Both the position numbers and the translations under genes were made by a program. From Fibrobacterota bacterium (GTDB lineage Bacteria; Fibrobacterota; Fibrobacteria; UBA11236): a stretch of 64,000 nt of DNA. The DNA lies in NCBI GenBank assembly GCA_028287465.1, contig JAQBPO010000050.1, positions 1-64,000 on the forward strand. Direction: 5' to 3'. Shown in pieces: positions 17,878 to 26,308 of the stretch. Under the pieces are notes generated by a model, which saw only the letters and a list, made by a program, of their open reading frames with translations, was not told where the DNA came from and searched no databases. The number at the start of each line of letters is the position of its first letter. Within the stretch, counting starts at the first letter, position 1.

Positions 17878-19953
17878 ATGTCGTTACGCATCCTTTCCGC
17901 CTTCCTGACCCTGGCTTTTTCCGCCACCCTGAGCCGGGCCGATTGGGTGGAAACCAAGGGTCCGGAAGGCGGCTATGCGCAGGCCCTCCTCGCGGACGGC
18001 AACCGTATCTACGCAGGCGTCTCGAATGGCGGGGTGTACCGGTCTTCGGACGAGGGCGCCACCTGGACCGGGTCCGATACCGTATTGTCGACCCTTTCGG
18101 TCCAGGCTTTGGCGATAAACGGGCCGGACCTGTACGCCGGTACCGATCGGGATGGCATATTCCGCTCGGGGGATAACGGGGCCACTTGGGAAAGGGCCGA
18201 TGATGGATCGACCGCGCTCGGCAATGTCCTGTCCCTGGCCTTCAGCGGGGGATACCTGTTCGCCGGAACCGCAACCAAAGGCATTTTCCGATCGTCCGAT
18301 GGCGGCGCGACCTGGACGTCGGCCAGTTCCGGGTTGGACCGCCTCGGGATCTACAGGCTGGTCGCAAGCGGGAAAAACCTGTTCGCCGGGACCGAATCGG
18401 GAGTGTTCCGTTCGCGGGACAACGGGCTGAACTGGATCGATGCCAACGATACCGCGACCGACACGCCAGTGTATTCCATGGCCGTCAGCGGGAACAAGGT
18501 CTACGCCGGGACTTATAAGGGACTGTTCCGTTCCGCCGACAGCGGCGCGACCTGGATCAAAATCACCGAGGAACCGATGAACCCCATGACCACGGCCTTG
18601 GCCGCGCGGGGAAACGATCTCTATGCCGGAACCTACAATGGCCTGTTCCGGTCTTCGGACGAGGGGGAATCCTGGTCCGTGGCGGTTTCCGGATCCGTCG
18701 AGTCCTCGGTCCAGGCCTTGGCCATCGGCGTCAACGGCGTTTTCGCATCCGCGTATAACGGCATTCTCCGGGTCCCCCTCGCGGGCGGTTCCTGGAGCAT
18801 GGTCAATACCGGGCTGTTGAGAGCCGTTGTGCGCACCATGGCGGGATCGGGCGGTACCCTCTTCGCCGCGACCTCCGGCAAGATATTCCGTACGACCGAC
18901 AGGGGAGACGCTTGGGCGGAATCCGGAAAGGGGTTGCCGGGTTCCTACATCTTCTCCTTGCTCGAAAAGAATGGCGCCCTCTTCGCGGGTACCGGCGGGG
19001 ATGGCGTCTTCCGATCCCTCGACCAGGGCGCGACCTGGTCCCGGATGAACAAAGGCCTGCGCGACGATGCCTTCATCTGGTCCCTCGCGGCGGGCGGAAG
19101 CGATATCTACGCGGGCACTTCGGGGGAAGGGTTGTTCCGCACTTCCGATCAAGGCGCGTCCTGGTTCCCCGTCGCCGACGGCCTGAAATGGTATGCGGTC
19201 TCGGGCGTATACGCCCACGACGATTTCGTCTACGCCGGGACCACGTCGGGGCCGTACCGGTCTTCCGATAAAGGCGCCACTTGGGCCAGGTTGGAAAGCC
19301 GCGGGTGGGACCCTCCATCGGTCGAAACCTTCCTTGCCCATGGAAAATTCCTATTCGGGGCTTCGGGGAACGGGATCTTCCGCTCCACCGATAATGGGAC
19401 ATCCTGGGTCCGCGTGAAAACCCTGAACTCTTACGGCCAGCCTTCATCCCTGGTCGCGGATGGCTCCATGGTTTATGCCCCCTCTTGGGATGGGGTGTAT
19501 TCCAGTTCCGATGACGGCGGCTCCTGGACCCGGATCAATGAGGGATTGAACCGGTTATCGATCCGATGCATGGCCGTGGTCGGGGACGACTTGTTCGCCG
19601 CGCCGGAAAACAGCGGGGTCTGGAGAAGGCCGGTGGGTGAGACCTTGCGGGCCTTCCCGCGTTCCTCGCCCTTCCCATCCGCTCACGGAGGGACCGGGTT
19701 CGTGGCGGGCGGAGGCGGAGTGTTGCGCCCGGGGCAAGCCATCGGGTTTACGATCTCCACGCTGTCCTGGGTGGATCTGAGCGTGTACGACGCCAAAGGC
19801 GGGAAGAGGGCGACCTTGGCGAAGGGTGTGAAGTCCCCGGGAGCCTATACCGCCATCCTGGAAAAAGGATTGCCGGGCGGGATGTATTTCCTGCGCCTCC
19901 AGACGGATGGAATGATCCGGACCCGCAAGGCGGTATTTGAAGCGGTACCGTAA
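17878..19953 (+). CDS. Secreted Asp-box beta-propeller protein with C-terminal sorting-like domain
   Basis: 691 residues from ATG 17878 with AAGGAG 7 bases upstream. Signal peptide to about residue 20. The body is a run of ~42-residue repeats, each containing an Asp-box: 'YRSSDEGATW', 'FRSGDNGATW', 'FRSSDGGATW', 'FRSRDNGLNW', 'FRSADSGATW', 'FRSSDEGESW', 'FRTTDRGDAW', 'FRSLDQGATW', 'FRTSDQGASW', 'YRSSDKGATW', 'FRSTDNGTSW', 'YSSSDDGGSW', plus one degenerate copy. This pattern builds sialidase- or Vps10-like beta-propellers. None of the sialidase Arg triad can be placed by eye, so a binding or structural role is as likely as catalysis. The last ~65 residues ('VDLSVYDAKGGKRATL...GMYFLRLQTDG') are a FlgD-like domain of the secretion-signal type. 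Confidence 0.85.
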   Translation: MSLRILSAFLTLAFSATLSRADWVETKGPEGGYAQALLADGNRIYAGVSNGGVYRSSDEGATWTGSDTVLSTLSVQALAINGPDLYAGTDRDGIFRSGDNGATWERADDGSTALGNVLSLAFSGGYLFAGTATKGIFRSSDGGATWTSASSGLDRLGIYRLVASGKNLFAGTESGVFRSRDNGLNWIDANDTATDTPVYSMAVSGNKVYAGTYKGLFRSADSGATWIKITEEPMNPMTTALAARGNDLYAGTYNGLFRSSDEGESWSVAVSGSVESSVQALAIGVNGVFASAYNGILRVPLAGGSWSMVNTGLLRAVVRTMAGSGGTLFAATSGKIFRTTDRGDAWAESGKGLPGSYIFSLLEKNGALFAGTGGDGVFRSLDQGATWSRMNKGLRDDAFIWSLAAGGSDIYAGTSGEGLFRTSDQGASWFPVADGLKWYAVSGVYAHDDFVYAGTTSGPYRSSDKGATWARLESRGWDPPSVETFLAHGKFLFGASGNGIFRSTDNGTSWVRVKTLNSYGQPSSLVADGSMVYAPSWDGVYSSSDDGGSWTRINEGLNRLSIRCMAVVGDDLFAAPENSGVWRRPVGETLRAFPRSSPFPSAHGGTGFVAGGGGVLRPGQAIGFTISTLSWVDLSVYDAKGGKRATLAKGVKSPGAYTAILEKGLPGGMYFLRLQTDGMIRTRKAVFEAVP

Positions 19954-20147
19954 CGCCTGGGTTCTGCTTCCGGATTTGAAGCAAACGGAATTTGGGAACA
20001 TTTGGCCCGGAGCCGCAGCATGTGGAGAATCTGGGAAATGATCGCGCCCTAATCCGGATTACGGCCGGCACTTTCTTGTTACCTTCCCCATCCATCGGGG
20101 ATTCCACGGACAAGGGACTCCTCCAAATTCAAACATCAGGAGATCAC

Positions 20148-23100
20148 GTGAATCCCATGAATCGGGCCAGGCGCTTCGCCATGGCCTCCCTTCTCTGCAT
20201 TGCCCCCGCCTTTTCGGCCGAAACCCCGGACGGAAGCACGGTGACCCATATGTCGTTCGACGGTAATGATCAGACCGTCTACACCATGCGGAAATTCAAC
20301 GGCAAGTACACGGCCTTGCAGGTCACCCAGTCCACCTTGGACTCGGTGGGCATCGCGCCGCTCCGCAAGGCGATCGATGAGAACGATATGATCTATGCCG
20401 CCTTCAAGACCTACCTCGGCGCCGAGCCCTCGGGCACCGGCCTCGCGCCCATCTCCATGTACGAGTACGGATGCGATAGGGCCTGCGCCCAGAACATCGG
20501 GACAAAACCCCTCGAGATCCGCACTTCCTTCTTCAATACCTACGTGTATCCGGAGGCCATGGTCCATGAAATGGCCCATGCCTTCGATATGCACGACGCC
20601 GAGATTTTCGTGGCCAACCACGCTTTCCAGCCGGGTTCGACCAACCCCTACCCGCCGGGACATGACTGGACGTCCTTCTGGCAGCATTACATGATGTACA
20701 ACCTGGGGATGACCAAGTACGGGATGAACCCGGCCGACTTCCTAGAATACCAGGTCCAATGGCTCATGGAGCCGTACGAGAGCCTCGCAGGCGCCTCCTG
20801 GCAGACCTGCATCGTGGACCAGACCTGCAAGGTCAACAATCCCGACTATACCGTGAGCGAAGTCGCCCAGGGCGGGGCCATCCTGCGCATCGCGCAGATT
20901 TTCGGCAAGCCCGCCATCCTCAACTGGATCCCCAGTCTCAATGCCATCATCGCGGCGCGCGGCGGCGTGGTTCCCTCGACCGATATCGATCGTTCCGAAC
21001 TGCTGATCGAGTCCCTGAGCCGGGCCACCAATACGGATCTGTCCTGCTTCTTCGACGCCTGGCATTGGCCCGTCAGCAGCGCCTTGCGCGGACGCCTTTC
21101 GGTCTATGCCGCCAACGGCTTTTGCGTGGACAAGGACGGCGACGGTTATTCCGTATTCAAGCACGATTGCAATGACGCGAACGTGAACGTCCATCCCGGC
21201 GCGGCCGAGCCCGTGAACGGCATCGATGACGATTGCAACGGCTTCACCGACGAGGCCAAGGTGGTGGAAAACTCCCCGTTCCCGAGCGACGAGGCCAGCG
21301 CCCTGCCCATCTCCCTCCCCGTCAGCGTCACCGGCAACCCGCCTTCCTTTTCCGGCGATGTCCAGGATTGGTTCCGCTTCAACCTGGCCACGGACCAGTC
21401 CATCCGCTTCACCTTCAAGTCCAAGGGGACCTTCCAGGGATGGATGGGCATCCGCAAGGTGGGCAGTTCCGTCAACGCGGCCGATATGTTCTCCTGGGGC
21501 GGATCCCTGGTGTCCGAGAGATACGATCTCACGGCCGGCGATTACGTTGTCTGGGTGGTCGAGGATCAGGGCGTGAGCCCCGCTCCCCATGGCGGCCAGT
21601 ACACCATGTCCATGCAGAAGACCTACGCCTATCCCATGTCCACCGGTCTGGTTCCCTTGACCTTCACGCCCGCCGTGGCGACCCCGGACCTCGGCAACAA
21701 GTACAACCTCCCGATCCCGGCCGTGCCGTCTTCCGTGGCCGGTCTGGCCAACCTGCTTGCCCATTTCTGGATCTCCGGCTTCGGCGAGGTCGGCTCCATT
21801 CCGGCCACCTCCGCCACTCCCTTCGTCTGGACCGCGCCCGCCGGCACCAATGCCCTGGGCCTCACCTACCGGGTCAAGTACAGCAGCAATGGCGGCCAGG
21901 TGCATCCCTGGAGCCAGTACCAGAACGTCCTCGGCCTCGCGGGATGGCAAACCCTGGATATCGGCGCTTCCGCCCCCGGCGCGGGCGCCCGCTACGGCGA
22001 GCAGAACCTCTCCATCAAATCCACCGGCGCGGATATCTGGAACGCCGCGGACGGCTTCACCTTCTCCTACCTGCCCCTGAACGGCAACGGCGAAGTGGTG
22101 GCCCGCATCCTGACCGTCGGCCTGGGCAGCAATGCCTCGGTCAAGACCGGCGTGATGATCCGCGAGAACCTGACCGCCGGTTCCAAGAACGCCTTCATCG
22201 GCGCGCAAGGCACGACCCAGACCACCTTCCAGGTCCGCACCAACGCGGGCGGAGCAACCACGAACAGCAAGCGCGCGGCCTCCTTGCCCATCTGGGTCAA
22301 GCTGGTCCGCAGCGGCGACGTGTTCACCGCCTATACCTCCCCGGACGCCGTCACCTGGACGGTCCAGGGCGCGCCCACCACCATCCCCATGACGGCCTCC
22401 CTGTTCGCCGGCGTGGCCCTGACCAGCCACAATACGGCCGCCTACTCCATGGCCGGGTTCAGCGATGTCGCGGTCACCGCCACCAACCTGTCCCTCTCCG
22501 GCAAGGTCACCAACTCCTCGGGTATCGCGGTCGCGGGAACCACCTTGTCCCTCTCGGGAAGCAAGACGGCCACCGCCACCTCGGACGCCTCCGGGAACTA
22601 CGTGTTCACGGGCCTGCGCCAGGGCGACTCCTATACGGTCACGCCTTCCCAGGCCGGCCAGACCTTCACGCCCTCCAAGCGGGACTTCGCCGTTCTCAAG
22701 ACCAATGCCACCGGCGCCTTCACGGCCAACCCCCTCCCGGCTCCCTGGGCTTCCCAGGACATCGGATCCGTGGGCGTGGTCGGCAGCGCGGCCAATGTTT
22801 CCGGCACCTATACGGTAAAAGGCTCGGGAGCCGATATCTGGGGCACGTCCGATGCCTTCCGCTACGTGTACTTCCCCGTAACGGGCGATGCCAAGCTGAC
22901 GGTCCAGGTGACCGGGGTCCAGAACACCAATGCCTGGGCCAAGACCGGCATCATGATGCGCGAGAACCTCACGGCCGGTTCCAAGAACGCCTTCATGGCG
23001 GTCTCGGCCGCCAGCGGCCTGACCTTCCAGCGCCGGACCACGGCGGGCGGGACCTCGGTCTCGACCCTGACGGCGGGCGCGGTGCCGAAGTGGCTGCGGT

Positions 23101-23276
23101 TGACGCGCGTGGGGACCTTGTTCTCCGCCTTCTCGAGCAATGACGGGGTGACCTGGAGCCCGATCGGTTCCCAGACCATCACCATGACGGCGGGGATCTA
23201 CGTCGGGATCGCGGTGACTTCGCATAACAATGCGGCGACCTGCACCTCGACCATCACGAATGTGACGACGAACTAG
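20148..23276 (+). CDS. Large secreted metalloprotease-like multidomain protein
   Basis: 1042 residues from GTG 20148, chosen because AGGAG ends 5 bases before it. Signal peptide to ~25 (...APAFSAE). Order: catalytic-type domain with 'VHEMAHAFDMHD' (HExxH at 140-144) and 'NPADFLEYQVQW', giving a possible distal Glu ligand; a MopE-like metal-binding motif at 326-369 ('DKDGDGYSVFKHDCND', 'NGIDDDCNGFTDE'); a prepeptidase-C-like beta domain (~375-490, 'DVQDWFRFNLATDQSIRF'); two copies of a ~185-residue concanavalin-like DUF1349 type domain ('SVKTGVMIRENLTAGSKNAF', then 'WAKTGIMMRENLTAGSKNAF'); and between them a carboxypeptidase-regulatory-like domain ('GNYVFTGLRQGDSYTV'). The double beta-sandwich suggests binding of a glycan or surface. 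Confidence 0.78.
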   Translation: MNPMNRARRFAMASLLCIAPAFSAETPDGSTVTHMSFDGNDQTVYTMRKFNGKYTALQVTQSTLDSVGIAPLRKAIDENDMIYAAFKTYLGAEPSGTGLAPISMYEYGCDRACAQNIGTKPLEIRTSFFNTYVYPEAMVHEMAHAFDMHDAEIFVANHAFQPGSTNPYPPGHDWTSFWQHYMMYNLGMTKYGMNPADFLEYQVQWLMEPYESLAGASWQTCIVDQTCKVNNPDYTVSEVAQGGAILRIAQIFGKPAILNWIPSLNAIIAARGGVVPSTDIDRSELLIESLSRATNTDLSCFFDAWHWPVSSALRGRLSVYAANGFCVDKDGDGYSVFKHDCNDANVNVHPGAAEPVNGIDDDCNGFTDEAKVVENSPFPSDEASALPISLPVSVTGNPPSFSGDVQDWFRFNLATDQSIRFTFKSKGTFQGWMGIRKVGSSVNAADMFSWGGSLVSERYDLTAGDYVVWVVEDQGVSPAPHGGQYTMSMQKTYAYPMSTGLVPLTFTPAVATPDLGNKYNLPIPAVPSSVAGLANLLAHFWISGFGEVGSIPATSATPFVWTAPAGTNALGLTYRVKYSSNGGQVHPWSQYQNVLGLAGWQTLDIGASAPGAGARYGEQNLSIKSTGADIWNAADGFTFSYLPLNGNGEVVARILTVGLGSNASVKTGVMIRENLTAGSKNAFIGAQGTTQTTFQVRTNAGGATTNSKRAASLPIWVKLVRSGDVFTAYTSPDAVTWTVQGAPTTIPMTASLFAGVALTSHNTAAYSMAGFSDVAVTATNLSLSGKVTNSSGIAVAGTTLSLSGSKTATATSDASGNYVFTGLRQGDSYTVTPSQAGQTFTPSKRDFAVLKTNATGAFTANPLPAPWASQDIGSVGVVGSAANVSGTYTVKGSGADIWGTSDAFRYVYFPVTGDAKLTVQVTGVQNTNAWAKTGIMMRENLTAGSKNAFMAVSAASGLTFQRRTTAGGTSVSTLTAGAVPKWLRLTRVGTLFSAFSSNDGVTWSPIGSQTITMTAGIYVGIAVTSHNNAATCTSTITNVTTN

Positions 23277-23325
23277 GACAGCGGACACGGCTTCCGCCCG
23301 AAGCCGGTGCTTTTCGCGATTCACA

Positions 23326-23353
23326 GCCGCTCCCTGAAGGGGGCGGCTTTTTT
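23326..23353 (+). terminator. Rho-independent terminator after the multidomain protease
   Basis: Stem GCCGCTCCC / GGGGGCGGC (one G-T pair) with loop TGAA, followed by TTTTTT, 50 bases past the stop at 23276. Confidence 0.85.
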
Positions 23354-23393
23354 ACGGGTAGGCCTCGCCAATCCCGAAGGTCCCGGGGACGGA

Positions 23394-23418
23394 CGGAAAA
23401 ATCATTTCCGGAAAAATC
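23394..23418. promoter_or_regulatory. Tandem direct repeat CGGAAAAATC, 15-bp period
   Basis: CGGAAAAATC occurs at 23394-23403 and again at 23409-23418, 149 bases before the stand-alone receiver gene. Closely spaced direct repeats are typical of response-regulator or activator binding sites; no protein can be assigned. Confidence 0.4.
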
Positions 23419-23566
23419 GGTACGGTTACGCCCTCTCGTTTGGGACTTTTGGATCCGATGACAAGGTTTGACGAAAATGAAACCGGATTCCGCCCTCGCG
23501 GAACGGACAATCCCGGCCGAAATACTTAATATGAAGGGACTTCACCGGACCAAAAGGCATTCGGAC

Positions 23567-23944
23567 ATGAAAAAGCTCCTCATCGTCGATGACGAACCCC
23601 AGGTTTTGAGTCTTGTCTCGAGCGTGGCCAAGGCCATGGAGTACGAGGTCATCCAGGCCCAGGACGGGTTGGAGGCGCTGCTGGCCCATGGGCAGAATCC
23701 GGATATCAATGCCTTGGTGACCGATATCCGCATGCCCGGCGTGAACGGTTTCCAGCTGGCCCAGGCCCTGCGGGAGAAAATCCCGGACCTGCCCATCCTC
23801 TTCATCAGCGGCTATTACGATAGGACGGATGAAGAGTTCCAGACCCTCGCGGCGACGGGGACCTATTTCCTCGCGAAGCCCTTCACCTTGCAGCAATTGG
23901 GCAGCGGCCTGCTGCTCCTTTTCGCCAACGAACTAGCGGCCTAG
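23567..23944 (+). CDS. Stand-alone response-regulator receiver domain
   Basis: 125 residues from ATG 23567 (AAAAGG about 10 bases upstream). A single CheY-like receiver: acidic pair in 'LLIVDDEPQ', phospho-acceptor Asp53 in 'VTDIRMPGVNG', conserved 'ILFISGYY' and Lys104 in 'FLAKPF'. No output domain, so it would signal by protein-protein contact or act as a phosphate shuttle. Sequence style ('FISGYYDRTDEEF...ATGTYFLAKPFT') matches the C-terminal receivers of the hybrid kinases in this window, so it may be a partner or a detached relative of them. Cytoplasmic. Confidence 0.88.
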   Translation: MKKLLIVDDEPQVLSLVSSVAKAMEYEVIQAQDGLEALLAHGQNPDINALVTDIRMPGVNGFQLAQALREKIPDLPILFISGYYDRTDEEFQTLAATGTYFLAKPFTLQQLGSGLLLLFANELAA

Positions 23945-24078
23945 TCCGCCTCCCGTTTTCGATCCGGTCATAGCCGTCCGGAATGGAACCGTTTCCGTCC
24001 CGAGCATGGATTCGACCGTTTGGATCAAGGCCGATGGGGTGGATTGTCCGGCGAGGAAATGCCAGGTCCCGGATTAAG

Positions 24079-24086
24079 TACCTTTC
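24079..24086 (+). promoter_or_regulatory. TACCTTTC, candidate promoter element next to the start
   Basis: Matches TAnnTTTG in 7 of 8 positions and ends only 6 bases before ATG 24093, which has no ribosome site. If it is a -7/-10 element, the transcript would be essentially leaderless, as suggested also for rsmH and thiS. Confidence 0.3.
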
Positions 24087-24092
24087 CCGGGC

Positions 24093-24971
24093 ATGAACAA
24101 GGACATCCCCGCATGGCTCGCCGTCTGGGACGCCATAGGCGCCCGCTCGAAGGCCTTCCTCAACGGCATCGAGATCGATCTGACCAAGGAGGATTTCTCC
24201 GAGATCCTGCTTCTGCTCAAGCATAGCATCGACTCCTGCATCGCCTCCCAGTCCCTGTTGATCGCCGAGTCGCGGTTCGAAGGCCTGGTCCCGCTCTCCC
24301 GGAAAATCTTCGAGACCTGGGTGCAGCTGAAGTATCTGGTTCGGTACCCTATCGGATTGCGGCACTATGCCCTGTTCGAAAGGCTGAAGACGGCGGAGAA
24401 CCACCGATACCTTTTGCAGGCCAATATGGAACTGGTCGAGTCCGGCGAGGAGCCCATCCTTTCGGAATCCGAGGAAGCCCGGGTGCTCAGCCAGATCAAG
24501 AAGGAAGAGCGCATGGTCGCGTATTTCGCGTCCCTGGGCGTCGCGAGGCGGAAGGTCAAGAACAAGAACGGGAAGGAGACCCAGGCCAAGGCCTGGTTCG
24601 AGAATTACAAAGGCGTTCCCCATCTTGGCGCATTGGCCGAAATCGTGCGGGAAAAGCGGATGTACGTGACCTTCTATCCGGGCTGGTCCGGTTCGCAGCA
24701 CGGCCAGACGGTTTCCATCGACTATGCCCTGCGCGCGGAGGACGGCCGGTTCGAGACCAAGACCAGCGATGAGCTTCGCAACGAATGCTGGAGCCTGTTC
24801 ACCTTGTCCGTCATGATCGGCGCCGCGGCGCACTTGACCCTGGTGATGCGATCCGACCCCGCGGCCTACGACCGGGAATCGGACGCGCTGTTGGAGATTT
24901 CCCGGCCCCTGGGGATGGGAAAGGAGTTCCAGGCCCATTTCGAAAAGGTGAAAGCGTACTTTACGCCGTGA
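24093..24971 (+). CDS. Uncharacterised helical protein, DUF5677-like
   Basis: 292 residues, mostly helical, no signal or membrane segment. Features: 'SRFEGLVPLSRKIFETWVQLKYLVRYP' in the first third, a charged Lys/Glu-rich middle, and 'YPGWSGSQHGQTVSIDYAL' with Ser and His that are probably functional, then a helix-rich C-terminus. The overall layout (Glu in helix, 'S..H' motif) reminds me of the DUF5677 family, whose function is unknown; this is a recollection, not a computed match. It converges on the sigma-factor gene over a strong hairpin. Confidence 0.6.
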   Translation: MNKDIPAWLAVWDAIGARSKAFLNGIEIDLTKEDFSEILLLLKHSIDSCIASQSLLIAESRFEGLVPLSRKIFETWVQLKYLVRYPIGLRHYALFERLKTAENHRYLLQANMELVESGEEPILSESEEARVLSQIKKEERMVAYFASLGVARRKVKNKNGKETQAKAWFENYKGVPHLGALAEIVREKRMYVTFYPGWSGSQHGQTVSIDYALRAEDGRFETKTSDELRNECWSLFTLSVMIGAAAHLTLVMRSDPAAYDRESDALLEISRPLGMGKEFQAHFEKVKAYFTP

Positions 24972-24980
24972 CCGGGGGAC

Positions 24981-25019
24981 CGCCTTCGCGGGCCCGCCGG
25001 AACGGGCTCCGCGAAGGCG
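24981..25019. terminator. Strong bidirectional hairpin between convergent genes
   Basis: Outer stem CGCCTTCGCGG / CCGCGAAGGCG (11 bp perfect) continues into GCCCG / CGGGC around a 6-base loop, one T bulged. It fills the 54-base gap between the 24093-24971 stop and the sigma-factor stop. There is no long T-run, so termination strength is inferred from the stem. Confidence 0.6.
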
Positions 25020-25025
25020 ATTGGT

Positions 25026-25910
25026 TCAGGCGCGGAAAACGGCCAGGCGCTTGGCGCGCGAGGCGTGCTTCAACCGGGTCAACCCCTTTTCCTTGATCTG
25101 ACGGACCCGTTCCCGCGTGAGGTTGAGCCGGGTGCCGATCTCCTCCAGGGTATGCGAGGTCTCCCCGCCGATCCCGAAATACAGCCTGAGGATGGACGCT
25201 TCCCGGGGCCCAAGGGTCTCCAGGACGCCCTTGATCTCCCCGCGCATGGTGCCGCGGAGGACGCCTTCATCCGGCTTTTCCGCGTTCTCATCCTGCAGCT
25301 TGTCCCCGATATTGCCGACCTCGTTCCCTTTCGGGGTGGCGTTCAGCGAGATGGGGTAGGAGTTCAGGTACACGCATTCCTGGACGTCCTCGTCCGTAAG
25401 GGACATGTGCTGGGACAATTCCGAAAGGGTGACCGCCCGCCCCAGGGTCTGTTCCAGCCTGGTGCCGGACTTGCCCATGCGCTGGATGGCGCTCACGCGA
25501 TGAAGCGGGACCTTGATGACGCGGGAGTGCTCCGCAAGGGATTGCAGGATGGCCTGGCGGACCCACCAGACCGCATAGGAGATGAACTTGAAATTCTTGG
25601 TCTCGTCGAATCGCTTGGCCGCGCGGATCAATCCCAGGTTGCCCTCATTGATCAGATCCCCCAGGGACAGGCCCTGGTTCTGGTAGTTGCGGCTGACGGA
25701 AACCACGAACTTGAGGTTCGCCGTAACCAGCTTGTTCATCGCCTGCCGATCCCCGTTACGGATCTGCCGGGTCAACTCGGCCTCTTCGGCCATGGACAGG
25801 TTCCGGGTCTTGCTGATCTCGCGGAAGTATTGGGTCAATCCCGATTCGTTCCCGAGGAACCTGGGCGCGCGCGCCGCATCGGGTTTCAAAGTCAGTTGCG
25901 CCTCTGGCAA
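25026..25910 (-). CDS. RpoD/RpoS-type sigma-70 factor (no region 1.1)
   Basis: 294 residues. Region 1.2 'GLTQYFREISKTRNLSMAEEAELTRQI', region 2 'NLKFVVSVSRNYQNQGLSLGDLINEGNLGLIRAAKRFD' with 'FISYAVWWVRQAILQSLAEHSR', region 3 'IKVPLHRVSAIQRMG', and region 4 helix-turn-helix 'HTLEEIGTRLNLTRERVRQIKEKGLTRL'. It directs core RNA polymerase to -10/-35-type promoters. The chain is about half the size of a typical housekeeping RpoD and has no region 1.1, like a group-2 factor, or like the short primary factors of Bacteroidota; which one is unclear. The start is TTG at 25910 with AAAAGGAG 7 bases upstream; the ATG at 26003 has no ribosome site. Confidence 0.88.
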   Translation of the reverse strand: MPEAQLTLKPDAARAPRFLGNESGLTQYFREISKTRNLSMAEEAELTRQIRNGDRQAMNKLVTANLKFVVSVSRNYQNQGLSLGDLINEGNLGLIRAAKRFDETKNFKFISYAVWWVRQAILQSLAEHSRVIKVPLHRVSAIQRMGKSGTRLEQTLGRAVTLSELSQHMSLTDEDVQECVYLNSYPISLNATPKGNEVGNIGDKLQDENAEKPDEGVLRGTMRGEIKGVLETLGPREASILRLYFGIGGETSHTLEEIGTRLNLTRERVRQIKEKGLTRLKHASRAKRLAVFRA

Positions 25911-26308
25911 GGTGGACTCCTTTTGGAAAGTCGTGGGGCCGGTAACGATTTGCCGGAAATTTTTGGGCTTGATCAAAATGGAATAGTTGTCACGGCATAG
26001 CAAGCGAAAGCGTCCGCGGCAAACGGGGAAATTAGTCGAGAAAAACCTTTACTTACGATTGGGCGCGACAAGATCCGCGATCGCGGGTCCGCATCGCAGG
26101 TCGCATCGTCGGTTGCCGCGAAGACTTGGAATCCTGCATCCGCCCGTTCCTGAAGGGCCAAGGGTGTGGACACGGTTGTCCACACTAATGCTCCCGATAA
26201 TCGGAAAGGACAAAGTATTTCCTGGAATGGACAAGTCCCCTTCCCCTTCCCGCGATAGGTTTGGGTAACGATCCGGTCACCGGATCGGTTTCGGTTGCGG
26301 GGGGGGAC
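25911..26308. other. 398-base divergent intergenic region
   Basis: Separates the sigma-factor gene (minus) from the esterase operon (plus). It contains the palindrome at 26164-26185 and a short one (CCGAT-A-ATCGG, 26195-26205), each a possible operator, and AAAAGGAG for the TTG start. No gene is supported here. Confidence 0.5.
26164..26185. promoter_or_regulatory. Perfect 9-bp palindrome, candidate operator
   Basis: GTGTGGACA (26164-26172) and TGTCCACAC (26177-26185) are exact reverse complements around CGGT, in the divergent region between the sigma factor and the esterase operon. Symmetry and position suggest a dimeric regulator; alternatively an RNA hairpin. Confidence 0.55.

Noticed and set aside
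20742-23324. Long minus-strand frame (860 codons) opposite the metalloprotease
   Set aside because: It lies entirely antisense to a gene with a signal peptide, an HExxH motif and a terminator; its protein is Gly/Arg/His-rich without motifs, as expected from GC-rich third positions.
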